Assembly: GCF_900116175.1 (NCBI RefSeq)
Contig: NZ_FPCH01000003.1
Span: 682,001-746,000 of the forward strand
Length of the DNA stretch: 64,000 nt
Direction of reading: 5' to 3'
From: Hyphomicrobium facile
GTDB lineage: Bacteria > Pseudomonadota > Alphaproteobacteria > Rhizobiales > Hyphomicrobiaceae
The translations under genes were made by a program, and so were the position numbers. The notes under the pieces are model-generated. The model was not told the origin of the DNA and did not search any database. It saw only the letters and a program-made list of their open reading frames with translations. Positions 55,240-63,795 of the stretch are shown here, one piece after another (the first letter of the stretch is position 1; each line of letters opens with the position of its first letter).

Positions 55240-55551
55240 TCACATCGAAATGTTGGGCTCGCGGCGCTTCGGATCGGCGAAGCGGGTCTCGACGGTTCCG
55301 AGCCACTCGGTCAATGCCTTTTCGAGCGCATCGGTTTGAGCAGATGCCTTGCTGTGCTGGATCTCGGTGACGGTGCCCTCGGTGTCGAGAGAGCCCCGGA
55401 TCGCATCGTGCTGATCGATGAAGTTGGTCAGCGCGTCGCCCTGGTCGCCGATGAAGCCATGGGCCTCGAGCTGCGTCCTGGCCTGGGCAATGCGGTCCTG
55501 CACCGCGTCGAGACGGGCGCGAAGGTTTTTAGGGGCGAATTCGTCGACCAT
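55240..55551 (-). CDS. Helical protein of unknown function
   Basis: This 103-residue protein has no signal peptide. It begins MVDEFAPKNLRARLDAVQ and is almost entirely helical with heptad-like spacing (IAQARTQLEAHGFIGDQGDALTNFIDQH). It may form a coiled coil. It is convergent with prfC and divergent from hisF. Confidence 0.55.
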   Translation of the reverse strand: MVDEFAPKNLRARLDAVQDRIAQARTQLEAHGFIGDQGDALTNFIDQHDAIRGSLDTEGTVTEIQHSKASAQTDALEKALTEWLGTVETRFADPKRREPNISM

Positions 55552-55707
55552 TAATGTCAGTTCCTTGAAAGCTTGCGCGCAACCGCACGTGACAGCTTAA
55601 CTACGAGATCAATCCAAAGTTCCAGGCGGTTCGGTTAAAATTCTCGACGCCGTCTCACGCTCCGTGATACTTGGCGGCGCTAACAGCAGGAAGAAAACTT
55701 TCCCAAT

Positions 55708-56481
55708 ATGCTGAAAATCCGCATCATTCCATGCCTCGACGTCAAGGACGGCCGCGTCGTCAAAGGGGTTAATTTCGTCGACCTCATCGATGCCGGAGAT
55801 CCGGTCGAGGCGGCGGCGGCTTACGATGCAGCCGGCGCGGATGAACTCTGTTTTCTCGACATCACGGCGAGCCACGAGAACCGCGAGACGATTTTCGACG
55901 TCGTCGAGCGCACCGCTAACCGGTGCTTCATGCCGCTGACGGTCGGCGGCGGGGTCCGCACGGTCGAGGATATCCGCAAACTGCTCGAGGCGGGCGCGGA
56001 CAAGGTTTCGATCAATACGGCGGCAGTCGACAATCGTGCCTTCGTCAAGGAAGCGAGCGAGAAGTTCGGCGCGCAGTGCATCGTCGTCGCGATCGACGCG
56101 AAGAAGGTTTCTGCCGAGGGGGAGACACCGCGCTGGGAGATCTTCACGCACGGCGGCCGTAAGGCGACGGGGCTGGACGCGGTTGCCTATGCGCGAGAGG
56201 TCGCCGAATTGGGGGCGGGCGAAATTCTTCTCACGTCAATGGATCGCGACGGCACGAAGGCCGGTTTCGACGTAGCGCTGACGCGGGCGATCGCGGATGC
56301 CGTTACCATTCCCGTCATCGCATCGGGCGGCGTCGGCACGCTGCAGCATTTGGTCGATGGCGTCGAAAAAGGTCATGCCAGCGCGGTGCTCGCGGCGTCG
56401 ATCTTCCACTTCGGCACGTACTCAATCCCCGAGGCGAAAGACTACATGGCGAAAGCCGGGCTCGCGATGCGGCGCGACTGA
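55708..56481 (+). CDS. hisF: Imidazole glycerol phosphate synthase cyclase subunit HisF
   Basis: This 257-residue TIM-barrel enzyme closes the imidazole ring with ammonia from HisH. The catalytic Asp pair is in [15 protein letters not shown] and [13 protein letters not shown], with phosphate loops GGGVRTVED and SGGVGTLQH. It is the last his gene here; hisE and hisI are not in the window. Confidence 0.96.
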   Translation: MLKIRIIPCLDVKDGRVVKGVNFVDLIDAGDPVEAAAAYDAAGADELCFLDITASHENRETIFDVVERTANRCFMPLTVGGGVRTVEDIRKLLEAGADKVSINTAAVDNRAFVKEASEKFGAQCIVVAIDAKKVSAEGETPRWEIFTHGGRKATGLDAVAYAREVAELGAGEILLTSMDRDGTKAGFDVALTRAIADAVTIPVIASGGVGTLQHLVDGVEKGHASAVLAASIFHFGTYSIPEAKDYMAKAGLAMRRD

Positions 56482-56503
56482 CGTTTGAAGCCCCCACCCC
56501 CGA

Positions 56504-56526
56504 CCCCTCCCCGCAAGGGGGAGGGG
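56504..56526. repeat. CCCCTCCCC-GCAA-GGGGGAGGGG hairpin repeat
   Basis: Arms CCCCTCCCC (56504-56512) and GGGGAGGGG (56518-56526) frame a GCAA loop and one extra G. This is the common Hyphomicrobiales intergenic GC hairpin and lies 23 bases after hisF; it may double as its terminator. Another small hairpin (GCCGAC-CTCC-GTCGGC) follows at about 56592-56607. Confidence 0.6.
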
Positions 56527-56657
56527 AGAAGTAAGTGGCGGTGCGCTCGGAGCCCACAGTATCCACCGTACCTGTTGATGCTTGTCTGGGTGCCGACCTC
56601 CGTCGGCATGACGGTGGGTGTGGCGATACCGAACACGACCGCGCCCGCTCTACCCTT

Positions 56658-56756
56658 GTCATCCCGGCCGGAGCGCAGCGAAGAGCCGGGAACCAGGGCC
56701 GCTGGGTTATTCGAACATGGGTCCCGGGTCTCGCAAGTGGGCTCGCCCGGGATGAC
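56658..56756. repeat. Diverged GTCATCCC-type repeat
   Basis: It begins GTCATCCCGGCCGGAGCGCA and ends CCCGGGATGAC, with different inner hairpins from the other copies. It occupies most of the gap between hisF and nth. Confidence 0.7.
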
Positions 56757-56764
56757 AACCTTGC

Positions 56765-57541
56765 TCAGGGTGCGGGCGTTTTGTCCGGGAAGAGGCAAAG
56801 GTCGTTGACGATGCAGCGCCAGCATTCGGGTTTGCGGGCTTTGCAAACGTAGCGACCGTGCAGGATCAGCCAATGGTGCGCGTGCATCAGATATTCGGGC
56901 GGCACGACGCGCAGCAGATCTTCTTCGACGGCGAGCGGCGTCGTTCCGTGCGACAAGCCGATGCGATTGGCGACGCGAAAGACGTGTGTGTCGACGGCGA
57001 TCGTCGGGTGTTGAAACGCGATGTTCATCACGACGTTCGCGGTCTTGCGGCCGACGCCGGGTAACGATTCCAAGATGTCGCTGTGGGCCGGAACCTCGCC
57101 GCCGAAATCGTCGACGAGCCGTTGCGAGAGCCCGATGACGTTCTTCGCCTTGGCGCGATAAAGGCCGATTGTTTTTATGTAGTCGCGAACCTTCTCCTCG
57201 CCCAATGCCAGCATCTTCTCCGGCGTGTCGGCGGCTTTGAACAGCGCGCGCGTCGCTTTGTTGACGCCGGCATCGGTCGCCTGCGCGGAAAGGACGACTG
57301 CGACCAAGAGCGTGTACGGATTGATATGCTCAAGCTCGCCCTTGGGTTCGGGGTTTGCGGCATGAAAACGCCGGAAAACCTCGCGAATCTCCGCTTCGCT
57401 CAAGAGGCCAGGCTTGGCGCTTTTCTTCCTGCTTTTATTTGCGACAATCGTTCCCGATCGAGCTGCCGATTTTCTGGGCTTGCCTTTTGAATCGGAACTT
57501 CGGATCCTTGCTGATCTTATATCAGAGGACGCTTTGGCCAT
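56765..57541 (-). CDS. nth: Endonuclease III
   Basis: This 258-residue base-excision DNA glycosylase/AP lyase has a basic N-terminal extension (about 45 residues), then VVLSAQATD. The helix-hairpin-helix is LPGVGRKTANVV with the catalytic Lys, VDTHVFRV carries the catalytic Asp, and the Fe-S loop is CKARKPECWRCIVNDLC. The N-terminal extension is longer than in E. coli and Lys-rich. Confidence 0.96.
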   Translation of the reverse strand: MAKASSDIRSARIRSSDSKGKPRKSAARSGTIVANKSRKKSAKPGLLSEAEIREVFRRFHAANPEPKGELEHINPYTLLVAVVLSAQATDAGVNKATRALFKAADTPEKMLALGEEKVRDYIKTIGLYRAKAKNVIGLSQRLVDDFGGEVPAHSDILESLPGVGRKTANVVMNIAFQHPTIAVDTHVFRVANRIGLSHGTTPLAVEEDLLRVVPPEYLMHAHHWLILHGRYVCKARKPECWRCIVNDLCLFPDKTPAP

Positions 57542-57617
57542 CAGAACTCCGTTTCGTTGATGCGCAGCGCCCTTGGGAAAATCACACGAGAGACGTACGA
57601 CGGGCAGTCGTTGCGAA

Positions 57618-58115
57618 ATGATCGATAATCGGTCCGAAAATCAATCCTCGAAAGAGGCGCGGTTTGTGCTTCATCCGCACCGGTCGCTGCCGCCAAGCGG
57701 TTTCGTGATCATGATGGTGCTGATCAGCCTCGTCAGTTTCATCGTCGGCATGGTCTTCTTCCTTATGGGGGCGTGGCCCGTCTTCGGATTTTTCGGGCTC
57801 GACGTGGCGCTGATCTATTGGGCGTTCAAGCTCAACTACCGCTCGGGCCGCCTTTACGAGACGGTGACGCTGTCGCCGGAGCTTTTGAAGCTGACGCGCG
57901 TGCATCCATCGGGGAAGCGCGAGGAGTTCGATTTCAATCCCTATTGGGCGCGCGTTCGCTGCACGATCGACCGGCCTGACGGACGGACGTCGCTGCATCT
58001 CGTGGCGCAAGGCAAGGACGTCCTGTTCGGACAATTCCTGACGGATGATGAGCGGCGCCATTTTGCCGATGCGCTCTCCGGCGCACTCGTCGCGACGCGC
58101 GGGTCGCGGTTCTAG
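57618..58115 (+). CDS. DUF2244 membrane protein
   Basis: This 165-residue protein has two membrane segments (about 28-50 and 55-72) and a cytoplasmic beta-rich tail (RSGRLYETVTLSPELLKLTR, FDFNPYWARVRCTIDRPDGR). DUF2244 is a short integral protein family of unknown function, often near cytochrome oxidase genes in other genomes. Here it is divergent from nth. The start at 57618 avoids an extension of 15 residues without family match. Confidence 0.82.
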   Translation: MIDNRSENQSSKEARFVLHPHRSLPPSGFVIMMVLISLVSFIVGMVFFLMGAWPVFGFFGLDVALIYWAFKLNYRSGRLYETVTLSPELLKLTRVHPSGKREEFDFNPYWARVRCTIDRPDGRTSLHLVAQGKDVLFGQFLTDDERRHFADALSGALVATRGSRF

Positions 58116-58126
58116 AACTCGTCACG

Positions 58127-58879
58127 TTACGCGAAGACCATTCTGACGCCCGCGGCCAGAAGAAGGCCGGCGAGAATGTAGCGCAATGCCTTCGGCTGCA
58201 GGAATTGGATGCCGAGCCCGGAGCCGAGCAGTCCGCCTATTCCGACCGCGAGCATCCACCAGGGCAGCGGTTCGGGCATTGCGGGGATCACCGTCCAAAT
58301 TGCGGCGAGCGCTGCGGCGGAGTTCAAGAGATTGAAGACCGCGGAAACGCCTGCGGCCTGTCGCGTGCCGATCCAGCCGAGCGCGAGCACGAGAGGCGAG
58401 AGAAATATTCCGCCGCCGACGCCTGTCAGTCCGGAGACGTATCCGACGATGGCGCCCGCCACGAGGGACGGCCAGAAGGGCGGCGTTACGGCGGCGGCGC
58501 GATCGATCTCTTCCGCGCGCCCGGCGGAGCGGATCATCAACGCGCTCGCGACGAGCAGCAATATTCCAACGACGGGTTGGTAGAGGCCGTGCGGCAAGTC
58601 GCTGATGCCGCCAAGAACCGAGAACGGCGCGCCGAGGATGGCGAAGGGATAGAAGCTTCGCCACGTCAGCAGGCCTGCGCGGGCAAATCTCACGCAGCCG
58701 ATGGCGGCGACGATGACGTTCAGCGCGAGGGCGGTGGGTTTGATGACCTCGGGGCCGAAGCCCGCGAGGCCCATGATCGCGATGTAGCCGGTGCCGCCTG
58801 CCTGTCCGACCGATGCGTAGAGCGCGGCGACGATCGCGAAGACGATGGGTAGCAGCGCATGCTCAAGAGTGAGGGGCAT
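58127..58879 (-). CDS. TauE/SafE (TSUP) family permease
   Basis: This 250-residue membrane protein has about eight segments and two internal halves, each with the GxGGG-type motif (SVGQAGGTGYIAIMGLAGF and VSGLTGVGGGIFLSPLVL). TSUP proteins export or import sulfite, sulfonates or organic acids. The substrate is not clear from the context. Confidence 0.88.
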   Translation of the reverse strand: MPLTLEHALLPIVFAIVAALYASVGQAGGTGYIAIMGLAGFGPEVIKPTALALNVIVAAIGCVRFARAGLLTWRSFYPFAILGAPFSVLGGISDLPHGLYQPVVGILLLVASALMIRSAGRAEEIDRAAAVTPPFWPSLVAGAIVGYVSGLTGVGGGIFLSPLVLALGWIGTRQAAGVSAVFNLLNSAAALAAIWTVIPAMPEPLPWWMLAVGIGGLLGSGLGIQFLQPKALRYILAGLLLAAGVRMVFA

Positions 58880-58894
58880 GCGCGATCAGCGGCT

Positions 58895-59107
58895 CTAGTC
58901 GTTCAGCATCGTCAGAGCGGCGCGGCGATCGCCGGGTTTCAGCCGCAGGAATTGCGTGCGCGCGGCCTTGATGTCTTTTTCTGCGCCCGTCTCGGACGCG
59001 GCCTTCAGGGCTTTCGTTGCCGCATGATCGGCGCCAACGACGAAAGACAGCGCGCCTGCGAGGCGCCCCATCATGGCCGCGTCGAACTTGAAGTCGTCAT
59101 CGGCCAT
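58895..59107 (-). CDS. Small protein of unknown function
   Basis: This 70-residue helical protein begins MADDDFKFDAAMMGRLAGAL. KIKAARTQFLRLKP-type and DRRAALTMLND ends suggest a short two-helix bundle. It lies 15 bases upstream of the permease gene in the same direction and 18 bases downstream of the glyoxalase, so it is probably co-transcribed with both. Confidence 0.55.
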   Translation of the reverse strand: MADDDFKFDAAMMGRLAGALSFVVGADHAATKALKAASETGAEKDIKAARTQFLRLKPGDRRAALTMLND

Positions 59108-59125
59108 GATCGTCGAGACCCCCGG

Positions 59126-59521
59126 TTATTGGAAGCGTCCGCCGCGCTGAAGAACCTCGATCTTGTAGCCATCCGGATCTTCGACAAAGAAGAACGTGCC
59201 GAAGGGTTTGCCTTCAAAGTTCATCGTCTTGATGTCTTTCGGCTGATAGCCGGCGGCCGCGATCCGCTTGTGGTCCGCTTCGAGATCGCCCGTGACGAAC
59301 GCGAGATGGCCGTAGCCGTCGCCCAGATTGTAGGGCTCGGTGCGGCCTTTGTTGACGGTCAGCTCAACCTCGAAATCGGTCTCGAGGTTTTTCATGTAGA
59401 TGAGCGTGAAGTCGGGCCATTCCTTGCGGTCTTCAACCTTAAGGCCGAAGCATGCCTCATAGAATCTCACCGAGCGCGCCTCGTCGAGTACGCGGATCAT
59501 CATGTGGACGGTTTTGGCCAT
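59126..59521 (-). CDS. gloA: Glyoxalase/VOC family protein (lactoylglutathione lyase-like)
   Basis: This 131-residue single-VOC-domain protein begins VHMMIRVLDEARSVRFYEACFG with the first metal His. Then come VELTVNKG (Glu), GYGHLAFVTGD (His) and YKIEVLQRG (Glu), so all four ligands of glyoxalase I are present. It detoxifies methylglyoxal as glutathione adduct. It follows leuD by 17 bases. Confidence 0.9.
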   Translation of the reverse strand: MAKTVHMMIRVLDEARSVRFYEACFGLKVEDRKEWPDFTLIYMKNLETDFEVELTVNKGRTEPYNLGDGYGHLAFVTGDLEADHKRIAAAGYQPKDIKTMNFEGKPFGTFFFVEDPDGYKIEVLQRGGRFQ

Positions 59522-59538
59522 CTCGGTTGTTCCTCAGT

Positions 59539-60147
59539 TCAGAGCCAGGGGCGCGTTGAGGCGGTCGACGTTTCGAACGACGAGATCTGCTTACCCTTTT
59601 CGAGCGTCAGGCCGATGTTATCGAGGCCGTTCAAGAGGCAATGCTTGCGGAACGGATCGATCTCAAACTTGATGACGCCGCCGTCGGGACCGGTGATCTC
59701 CTGCTTCTCGAGATCGACGGTGATCTTCGCGTTGGCGCCGCGGTTGGCGTCGTCCATCAGCTTGTCGACGTCGCTCTGCGGGAGCTTGATCGGCAGAATC
59801 CCGTTCTGGAAGCAGTTGTTGTAGAAGATGTCGGCGAAGTCCGTCGCGATAACGCAGCGGATGCCAAAATCCAATAATGCCCAGGGTGCGTGCTCGCGCG
59901 ATGAACCGCAGCCGAAGTTATCGCCGGCGACGAGGATCGTAGCGTCGCGGTACTGCGGTTTGTTCAGGACGAAATCCGGAATTTCATTACCGGTCGCGGG
60001 ATCGTAGCGCATTTCGTAGAAGAGCGACTTGCCGAGGCCCGTGCGCTTGATCGTTTTCAAGAACTGCTTCGGGATGATCATGTCGGTATCGACGTTGCGG
60101 ATCGGCAGGGGTGCCGCGACGCCGGTCAGAACCGTGAATTTGTCCAT
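59539..60147 (-). CDS. leuD: 3-isopropylmalate dehydratase small subunit
   Basis: This 202-residue swivelling domain of isopropylmalate isomerase has [39 protein letters not shown] and [11 protein letters not shown], all characteristic. Its partner leuC ends 3.6 kb away on the same strand. A helical gene (60181) lies just upstream of it. Confidence 0.96.
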   Translation of the reverse strand: MDKFTVLTGVAAPLPIRNVDTDMIIPKQFLKTIKRTGLGKSLFYEMRYDPATGNEIPDFVLNKPQYRDATILVAGDNFGCGSSREHAPWALLDFGIRCVIATDFADIFYNNCFQNGILPIKLPQSDVDKLMDDANRGANAKITVDLEKQEITGPDGGVIKFEIDPFRKHCLLNGLDNIGLTLEKGKQISSFETSTASTRPWL

Positions 60148-60180
60148 GCTTACGTAGGTCTCCGCTCAAGTCTCCGGGTG

Positions 60181-60612
60181 TCAGGCGCGCAACGTATCCG
60201 CAAGCGCCCGGAAATAGCCTTCGGCCGAGGCGAGACGCCGGGCGTGCCGGAAAGCACCGAACTCCCGGATGGCGGCCTCGAGATCGAAGGGCTGCAAATG
60301 TTCTAGGCGTCGTTTAACGCCAGCGCGCTTACGCCCGTCAAGATGATCTTCAAGCGTCGCCACAATCGTCTCAACGTAGCCGGCGATGCGTCCGAGTTCA
60401 CGGGTGGCGGAAAGTAGCGCGGGGCGGTCGTTTGGGTAAACTTCCAATGTCGCAAGGTTCGCGGCCGCCCGGGCGAGGGTCGCGGCCACTTCCTCGGCGT
60501 AAAGTGCGACCTTCTCGCGCCGAAGGACGTCGAGCCGTGCCGCCAGCGCTAACCAACGGTTAACGGTACGAGCAAGCTCGGAAAGGCGCTGGGTATATTC
60601 GGCAAGCCGCAT
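60181..60612 (-). CDS. Helical protein of unknown function
   Basis: This 143-residue all-helical protein begins MRLAEYTQRLSELARTVNRWL and is rich in Ala, Arg and Leu, with a RKRAGVKRRLEHLQPFDLEAAIREF segment. It may form a helical bundle. It ends 33 bases before leuD, in the same direction. No family recognised. Confidence 0.55.
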   Translation of the reverse strand: MRLAEYTQRLSELARTVNRWLALAARLDVLRREKVALYAEEVAATLARAAANLATLEVYPNDRPALLSATRELGRIAGYVETIVATLEDHLDGRKRAGVKRRLEHLQPFDLEAAIREFGAFRHARRLASAEGYFRALADTLRA

Positions 60613-60707
60613 TGCAGATCCTCAGGAAGGCGGATCTGCGATTTTAAGGGGCCGGGAGAGGGCGGGGATAAGATTATCCGGCTGATTGGCGTTATCCAAA
60701 CACCAAC

Positions 60708-60777
60708 GTCATCCCCGCGCAGGCGGGGATCCCACCAGACATCGGCCTGGATGGATCCCGGTCTTCGCCGGGATGAC
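60708..60777. repeat. Dispersed palindromic repeat (GTCATCCC...GGGATGAC), copy 4
   Basis: This 70-base copy begins GTCATCCCCGCGCAGGCGGG and ends CCGGGATGAC. It is close to copy 1 in length and sequence, with the second hairpin CCCGGTCTTCGCCGGG. Confidence 0.85.
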
Positions 60778-60819
60778 GGAGTTTGGTGCGGTCGCTAGGC
60801 ACGATTGCAGCCTAAGCTG

Positions 60820-61374
60820 CTAGCGGATATTCGGGTCTTCGTAGCACTTGCGCATGTATTCGCAGCGATAGGAGCCCGAGAAATGCATGCTGTCGCCCTT
60901 TGCGGGGGTGATGAAGGTGCAGATCTCTTCGAGACCGTCAGGCTTCAGCCATCCCTGGCGGCGGCCGCGCTGGACGGCGAAACAGTCCGCCGTTTCCTCA
61001 TCGGGTCCGCGGAACTGGTGGCCGCACTCGTGCGCATAGATCCATTGCTTGACCGGCGTCGAGACGCGATCGAGCAATTTGGGGTTCATGATGAGAAAGC
61101 CCGGATAGGCAGCGCCGTAATCGTCGAGCTTGTTGTCGATTACGGTCGGCCGCTGGCCGCAGTATTGCGTACGGCCGTCGAGCTTGAATTCGCCGGGTGC
61201 GACGAGGTGGCTGTCACCACCGACGGTCGAGATGTATTGCTCGGGCGTGGGGATGCCATCGCGTATGGGCGTGGTGGTGTCTTGGGCATACGCGACGGGG
61301 GCGCATGCGACTGCTACCGACAACACCGAAGTTACACTCAAGACGAATCCGTGAATGAATCGTCGCACTCTCAT
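60820..61374 (-). CDS. Exported HExxH metalloprotease-like protein
   Basis: This 184-residue protein has a signal peptide (about 1-30, ending AYAQ). The zinc motif HECGHQFRGPDEETADCFAVQRGRRQGWL is the core: HExxH followed by an acidic segment and a Cys. Five more Cys lie in the mature part (YCGQ, ICTF, YRCEYMRKCY), so disulfides are likely. It resembles periplasmic proteins of rhizobia; activity is unproven. Confidence 0.75.
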   Translation of the reverse strand: MRVRRFIHGFVLSVTSVLSVAVACAPVAYAQDTTTPIRDGIPTPEQYISTVGGDSHLVAPGEFKLDGRTQYCGQRPTVIDNKLDDYGAAYPGFLIMNPKLLDRVSTPVKQWIYAHECGHQFRGPDEETADCFAVQRGRRQGWLKPDGLEEICTFITPAKGDSMHFSGSYRCEYMRKCYEDPNIR

Positions 61375-61510
61375 TCGTCCATGCTTTCAGAAGAGCCCCG
61401 CCTGCCAGCTCGGCCTGCCACTACAACATGGCCCGAAATTTCTCTCGGCTCAAGCTGCGGTATCTTGTGACACAAAGGGAGTTAAGCCGGTGTGACTTCC
61501 GGCCACGGGC

Positions 61511-61921
61511 TCAGTCTGAGACCCGCTCCTCGATCTGCTCCATGTCGTCGTCGGAAAAGCCGAAATGATGACCAATCTCGTGGATCAGCACATGGGCGAC
61601 GAGATGGCCAAGCTCTTCGTCGCCGGAGGCCCATTCGTCGAGGATGGCGCGGCGGTAGAGAATAACCATGTCCGGTTCGCGGGTTTCGGGCGTCGCGCCC
61701 TGCCGATCAAGGCTCACGCCGTGGTAAAGGCCGGTCAGCTCGAACGGATCGTCGATGTCCATTTCGTCGAGCAGATCGTCGGACGCCAAGTCCTCGATGC
61801 GAATCACGACATCGCCGGCCATCGAGCGGAACTCGGACGGCAGCGAATTCCATGCCACCTGTGCGAGCGTTTCGAAATCAGCCAGCGTTGGCGGCGTTGC
61901 GTGAATCCAATCGGTCGACAT
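61511..61921 (-). CDS. Zincin-like metallopeptidase family protein
   Basis: This 136-residue protein ends in LIHEIGHHFGFSDDDMEQIE, the HExxHxxGxxD pattern of the short zincin family once called DUF1025. The first half is acidic with TLADFETLAQVAWNSLP. It has no signal peptide, so it is cytoplasmic. The start MSTDWIHATPP fits the family length. Confidence 0.85.
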   Translation of the reverse strand: MSTDWIHATPPTLADFETLAQVAWNSLPSEFRSMAGDVVIRIEDLASDDLLDEMDIDDPFELTGLYHGVSLDRQGATPETREPDMVILYRRAILDEWASGDEELGHLVAHVLIHEIGHHFGFSDDDMEQIEERVSD

Positions 61922-61980
61922 TGCGGCGCACTCCCGGGGTTGAGTGCAGGAGATAGGTCTGGTTGGACCAAATAGGAAGG

Positions 61981-62817
61981 CTATTCGGTTGGATCTGTCC
62001 GATCGGTCACAAGCAGCAGCTCTTGCAGCGTGAAATGCAAGGCACCGTTCTCGTCGAGCCGCGGCTTCAGAAACGAGCGCAGGTGCCCCGGGCCCGAGTC
62101 CAAAATACGTTTCAGATCTGCAATGACCGCGGGCGTGCAGCGCATGCGTTCGACCCACGGTTCGAACGCCAATTCTTTTTCCATCTGCTCGTGCGCCACA
62201 ATCTCGAAGCCGGCGGCACGAAGTAGATCACACCAGTGTTCGGGCGGCGGCGCGAAACCGTGGCTCGGATCACGCAATTTCTCGAAAGCATTGTAGGTGC
62301 GGATCGTCTCGTCGATGTCGCTGACGCTCGCGCCGGGGAGTCGCTCCTGGTCGGGCGCGACGTTGTCGACGAGGGCGAAGCGGCCGCCCTTTTTCAAAAC
62401 GCGGCGAACCTCGGCGACGAACTTTTCGAGATCCGGGAAGTGATGTGCCGCCAAGCGGCAGCAGACGAGATCGAAGCTTTCATTCGGGAATGGTAACGCG
62501 CTGGCAGACGCCGTCGCCGTCGACATGTTGGCGAGCCCGCGCGCTGTCGCGAGTTTCGCTGCTTCTTTCAGCATCTCATCGGTGATGTCGCTCGCGATGA
62601 CGGTCGCGACATGGGGCGCGAAGACGGCCGCCGTATGCCCCGCGCCCGTCGCAACATCGAGGGCTACCCAAGTTTTTTGCGGCGCCACAAGCTCGACGAT
62701 GCGAGCGAGGCTTTCGCCTTTCGCATGCACCTCGGACGTCGCGTAGTCGGCCGCGGCGGGCCCAAACTTCGAGCGGACGACGGCATCCGAATCCTTGGTC
62801 ACGTGGCACCTCTGCAT
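61981..62817 (-). CDS. SAM-dependent methyltransferase (class I)
   Basis: This 278-residue enzyme has motif I VALDVATGAGHTAAVFAP at about 50, the acidic loop of motif II (ASDITDEMLKEAAKL), NESFDLVCCRLAAHHF and FALVDNVAPDQE. It resembles the ubiquinone/menaquinone-biosynthesis type, but the C-terminal part (FLKPRLDENGALHFTLQE) is not specific. The substrate is unknown. Confidence 0.88.
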   Translation of the reverse strand: MQRCHVTKDSDAVVRSKFGPAAADYATSEVHAKGESLARIVELVAPQKTWVALDVATGAGHTAAVFAPHVATVIASDITDEMLKEAAKLATARGLANMSTATASASALPFPNESFDLVCCRLAAHHFPDLEKFVAEVRRVLKKGGRFALVDNVAPDQERLPGASVSDIDETIRTYNAFEKLRDPSHGFAPPPEHWCDLLRAAGFEIVAHEQMEKELAFEPWVERMRCTPAVIADLKRILDSGPGHLRSFLKPRLDENGALHFTLQELLLVTDRTDPTE

Positions 62818-62972
62818 CGGTGTCGAAAACGTTTTGTGTCCGCAGGGTAACTAGTAAATCTTAATGCAACAAAAGAACAAATGCCGCGTTGTCGTCGGCT
62901 ACAAGACTACTATCTCTCCGCGAACTTTCTATTCGTATAGCTCACTGCCCGCCAATTCTGAGAATTCCATAC

Positions 62973-63734
62973 ATGTCGACACCGCTGTCGTTTCGTCCCC
63001 GGCAAGACACTCTGCCGCCCGATGAGGGATCTTGGCATGGCGACGCGCAAAGTTTCGAGCTCAGGGTGTTGTCGAAGGAAAGCGATGTCAGCGATGCGAC
63101 GGCGCTTCGGCTGCGCGCCTATCAGGCGATCGGCTACGATGTCTCGAGCGACAACGGGAAATATACCGACAGGTTCGATGCGCTTCCCACCACGGTACTG
63201 CTCGGCGCCTACGATCAGGGCCGCCTCGTCGGCAGCGTGAGGCTTTGCTTCAATCATCCGTGGCAGACGGTTTCATCGCTTCCGTGCGGGCCGTACTATC
63301 CCGCGCTGAAGGAAGTGAAGAGCAAGGTCGATGGCGCACTGGTCGAAGTCTCGCGCCTTTCGATCGAGCCGGGTGTCAGCAACACATCGTACCGGACGAC
63401 GCTCTATGCTTTCCTCGTGCGCGCGGCTCTGACGGCGGCGCAAGCAGCAGAGGTTTCGATGCTGCTGATTGCGACGCGGCCCGATTGGGTGAAGTTCTAC
63501 AAATATATGCTCGGCTTCCAGCCGATCGGCGAGCCCGCTCTCTATCCGCCGGGCGATTTCAAGATCACGCTGTTGGGCGGAAGCCTGAAGCAGGCTGAGA
63601 CACGCCAGAAGCTGCAGAACCGCTTCTTCAAGATCACGCCGGAAGAGGTCGCCAGCATGCGTGTTGCTATTCAACCCGCGCTTGCTGCTTCGGCCGTTCG
63701 GGACGACGACGACAAGGTCGCCGTTCCGGCGTAA
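62973..63734 (+). CDS. FeeM-like N-acyl amino acid synthase (GNAT fold)
   Basis: This 253-residue protein has an N-terminal LRAYQAIGYDVSSDNGKYTDRFDALP and then VGSVRLCFNHP, with ALVEVSRLSIEPG, the landmarks of the FeeM domain, a GNAT relative that uses acyl-ACP like AHL synthases. The second half (ATRPDWVKFYKYMLGFQPIG) is also typical. It may make N-acyl amino acids (signals or surfactants), but this is inferred from fold. The start MSTPLSFRP was chosen over a longer frame. Confidence 0.72.
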   Translation: MSTPLSFRPRQDTLPPDEGSWHGDAQSFELRVLSKESDVSDATALRLRAYQAIGYDVSSDNGKYTDRFDALPTTVLLGAYDQGRLVGSVRLCFNHPWQTVSSLPCGPYYPALKEVKSKVDGALVEVSRLSIEPGVSNTSYRTTLYAFLVRAALTAAQAAEVSMLLIATRPDWVKFYKYMLGFQPIGEPALYPPGDFKITLLGGSLKQAETRQKLQNRFFKITPEEVASMRVAIQPALAASAVRDDDDKVAVPA

Positions 63735-63768
63735 CGGTGCGGACTGAAATCGGATCGGCGTAAATGAT

Positions 63769-63788
63769 GGCAGGCCGTTTGGCCTGCC
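63769..63788. terminator. Bidirectional hairpin between the FeeM-like gene and leuC
   Basis: Arms GGCAGGCC (63769-63776) and GGCCTGCC (63781-63788) with a GTTT loop form a perfect 8-bp stem. It is followed by AATTTCTTTA on the + strand. It lies between two convergent genes. Confidence 0.65.
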
Positions 63789-63795
63789 AATTTCT

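Noticed and set aside
56485-56852. Several frames in the repeat-rich gap after hisF
   Set aside because: They are translations of repeats (PTSVGMT-type), not genes.
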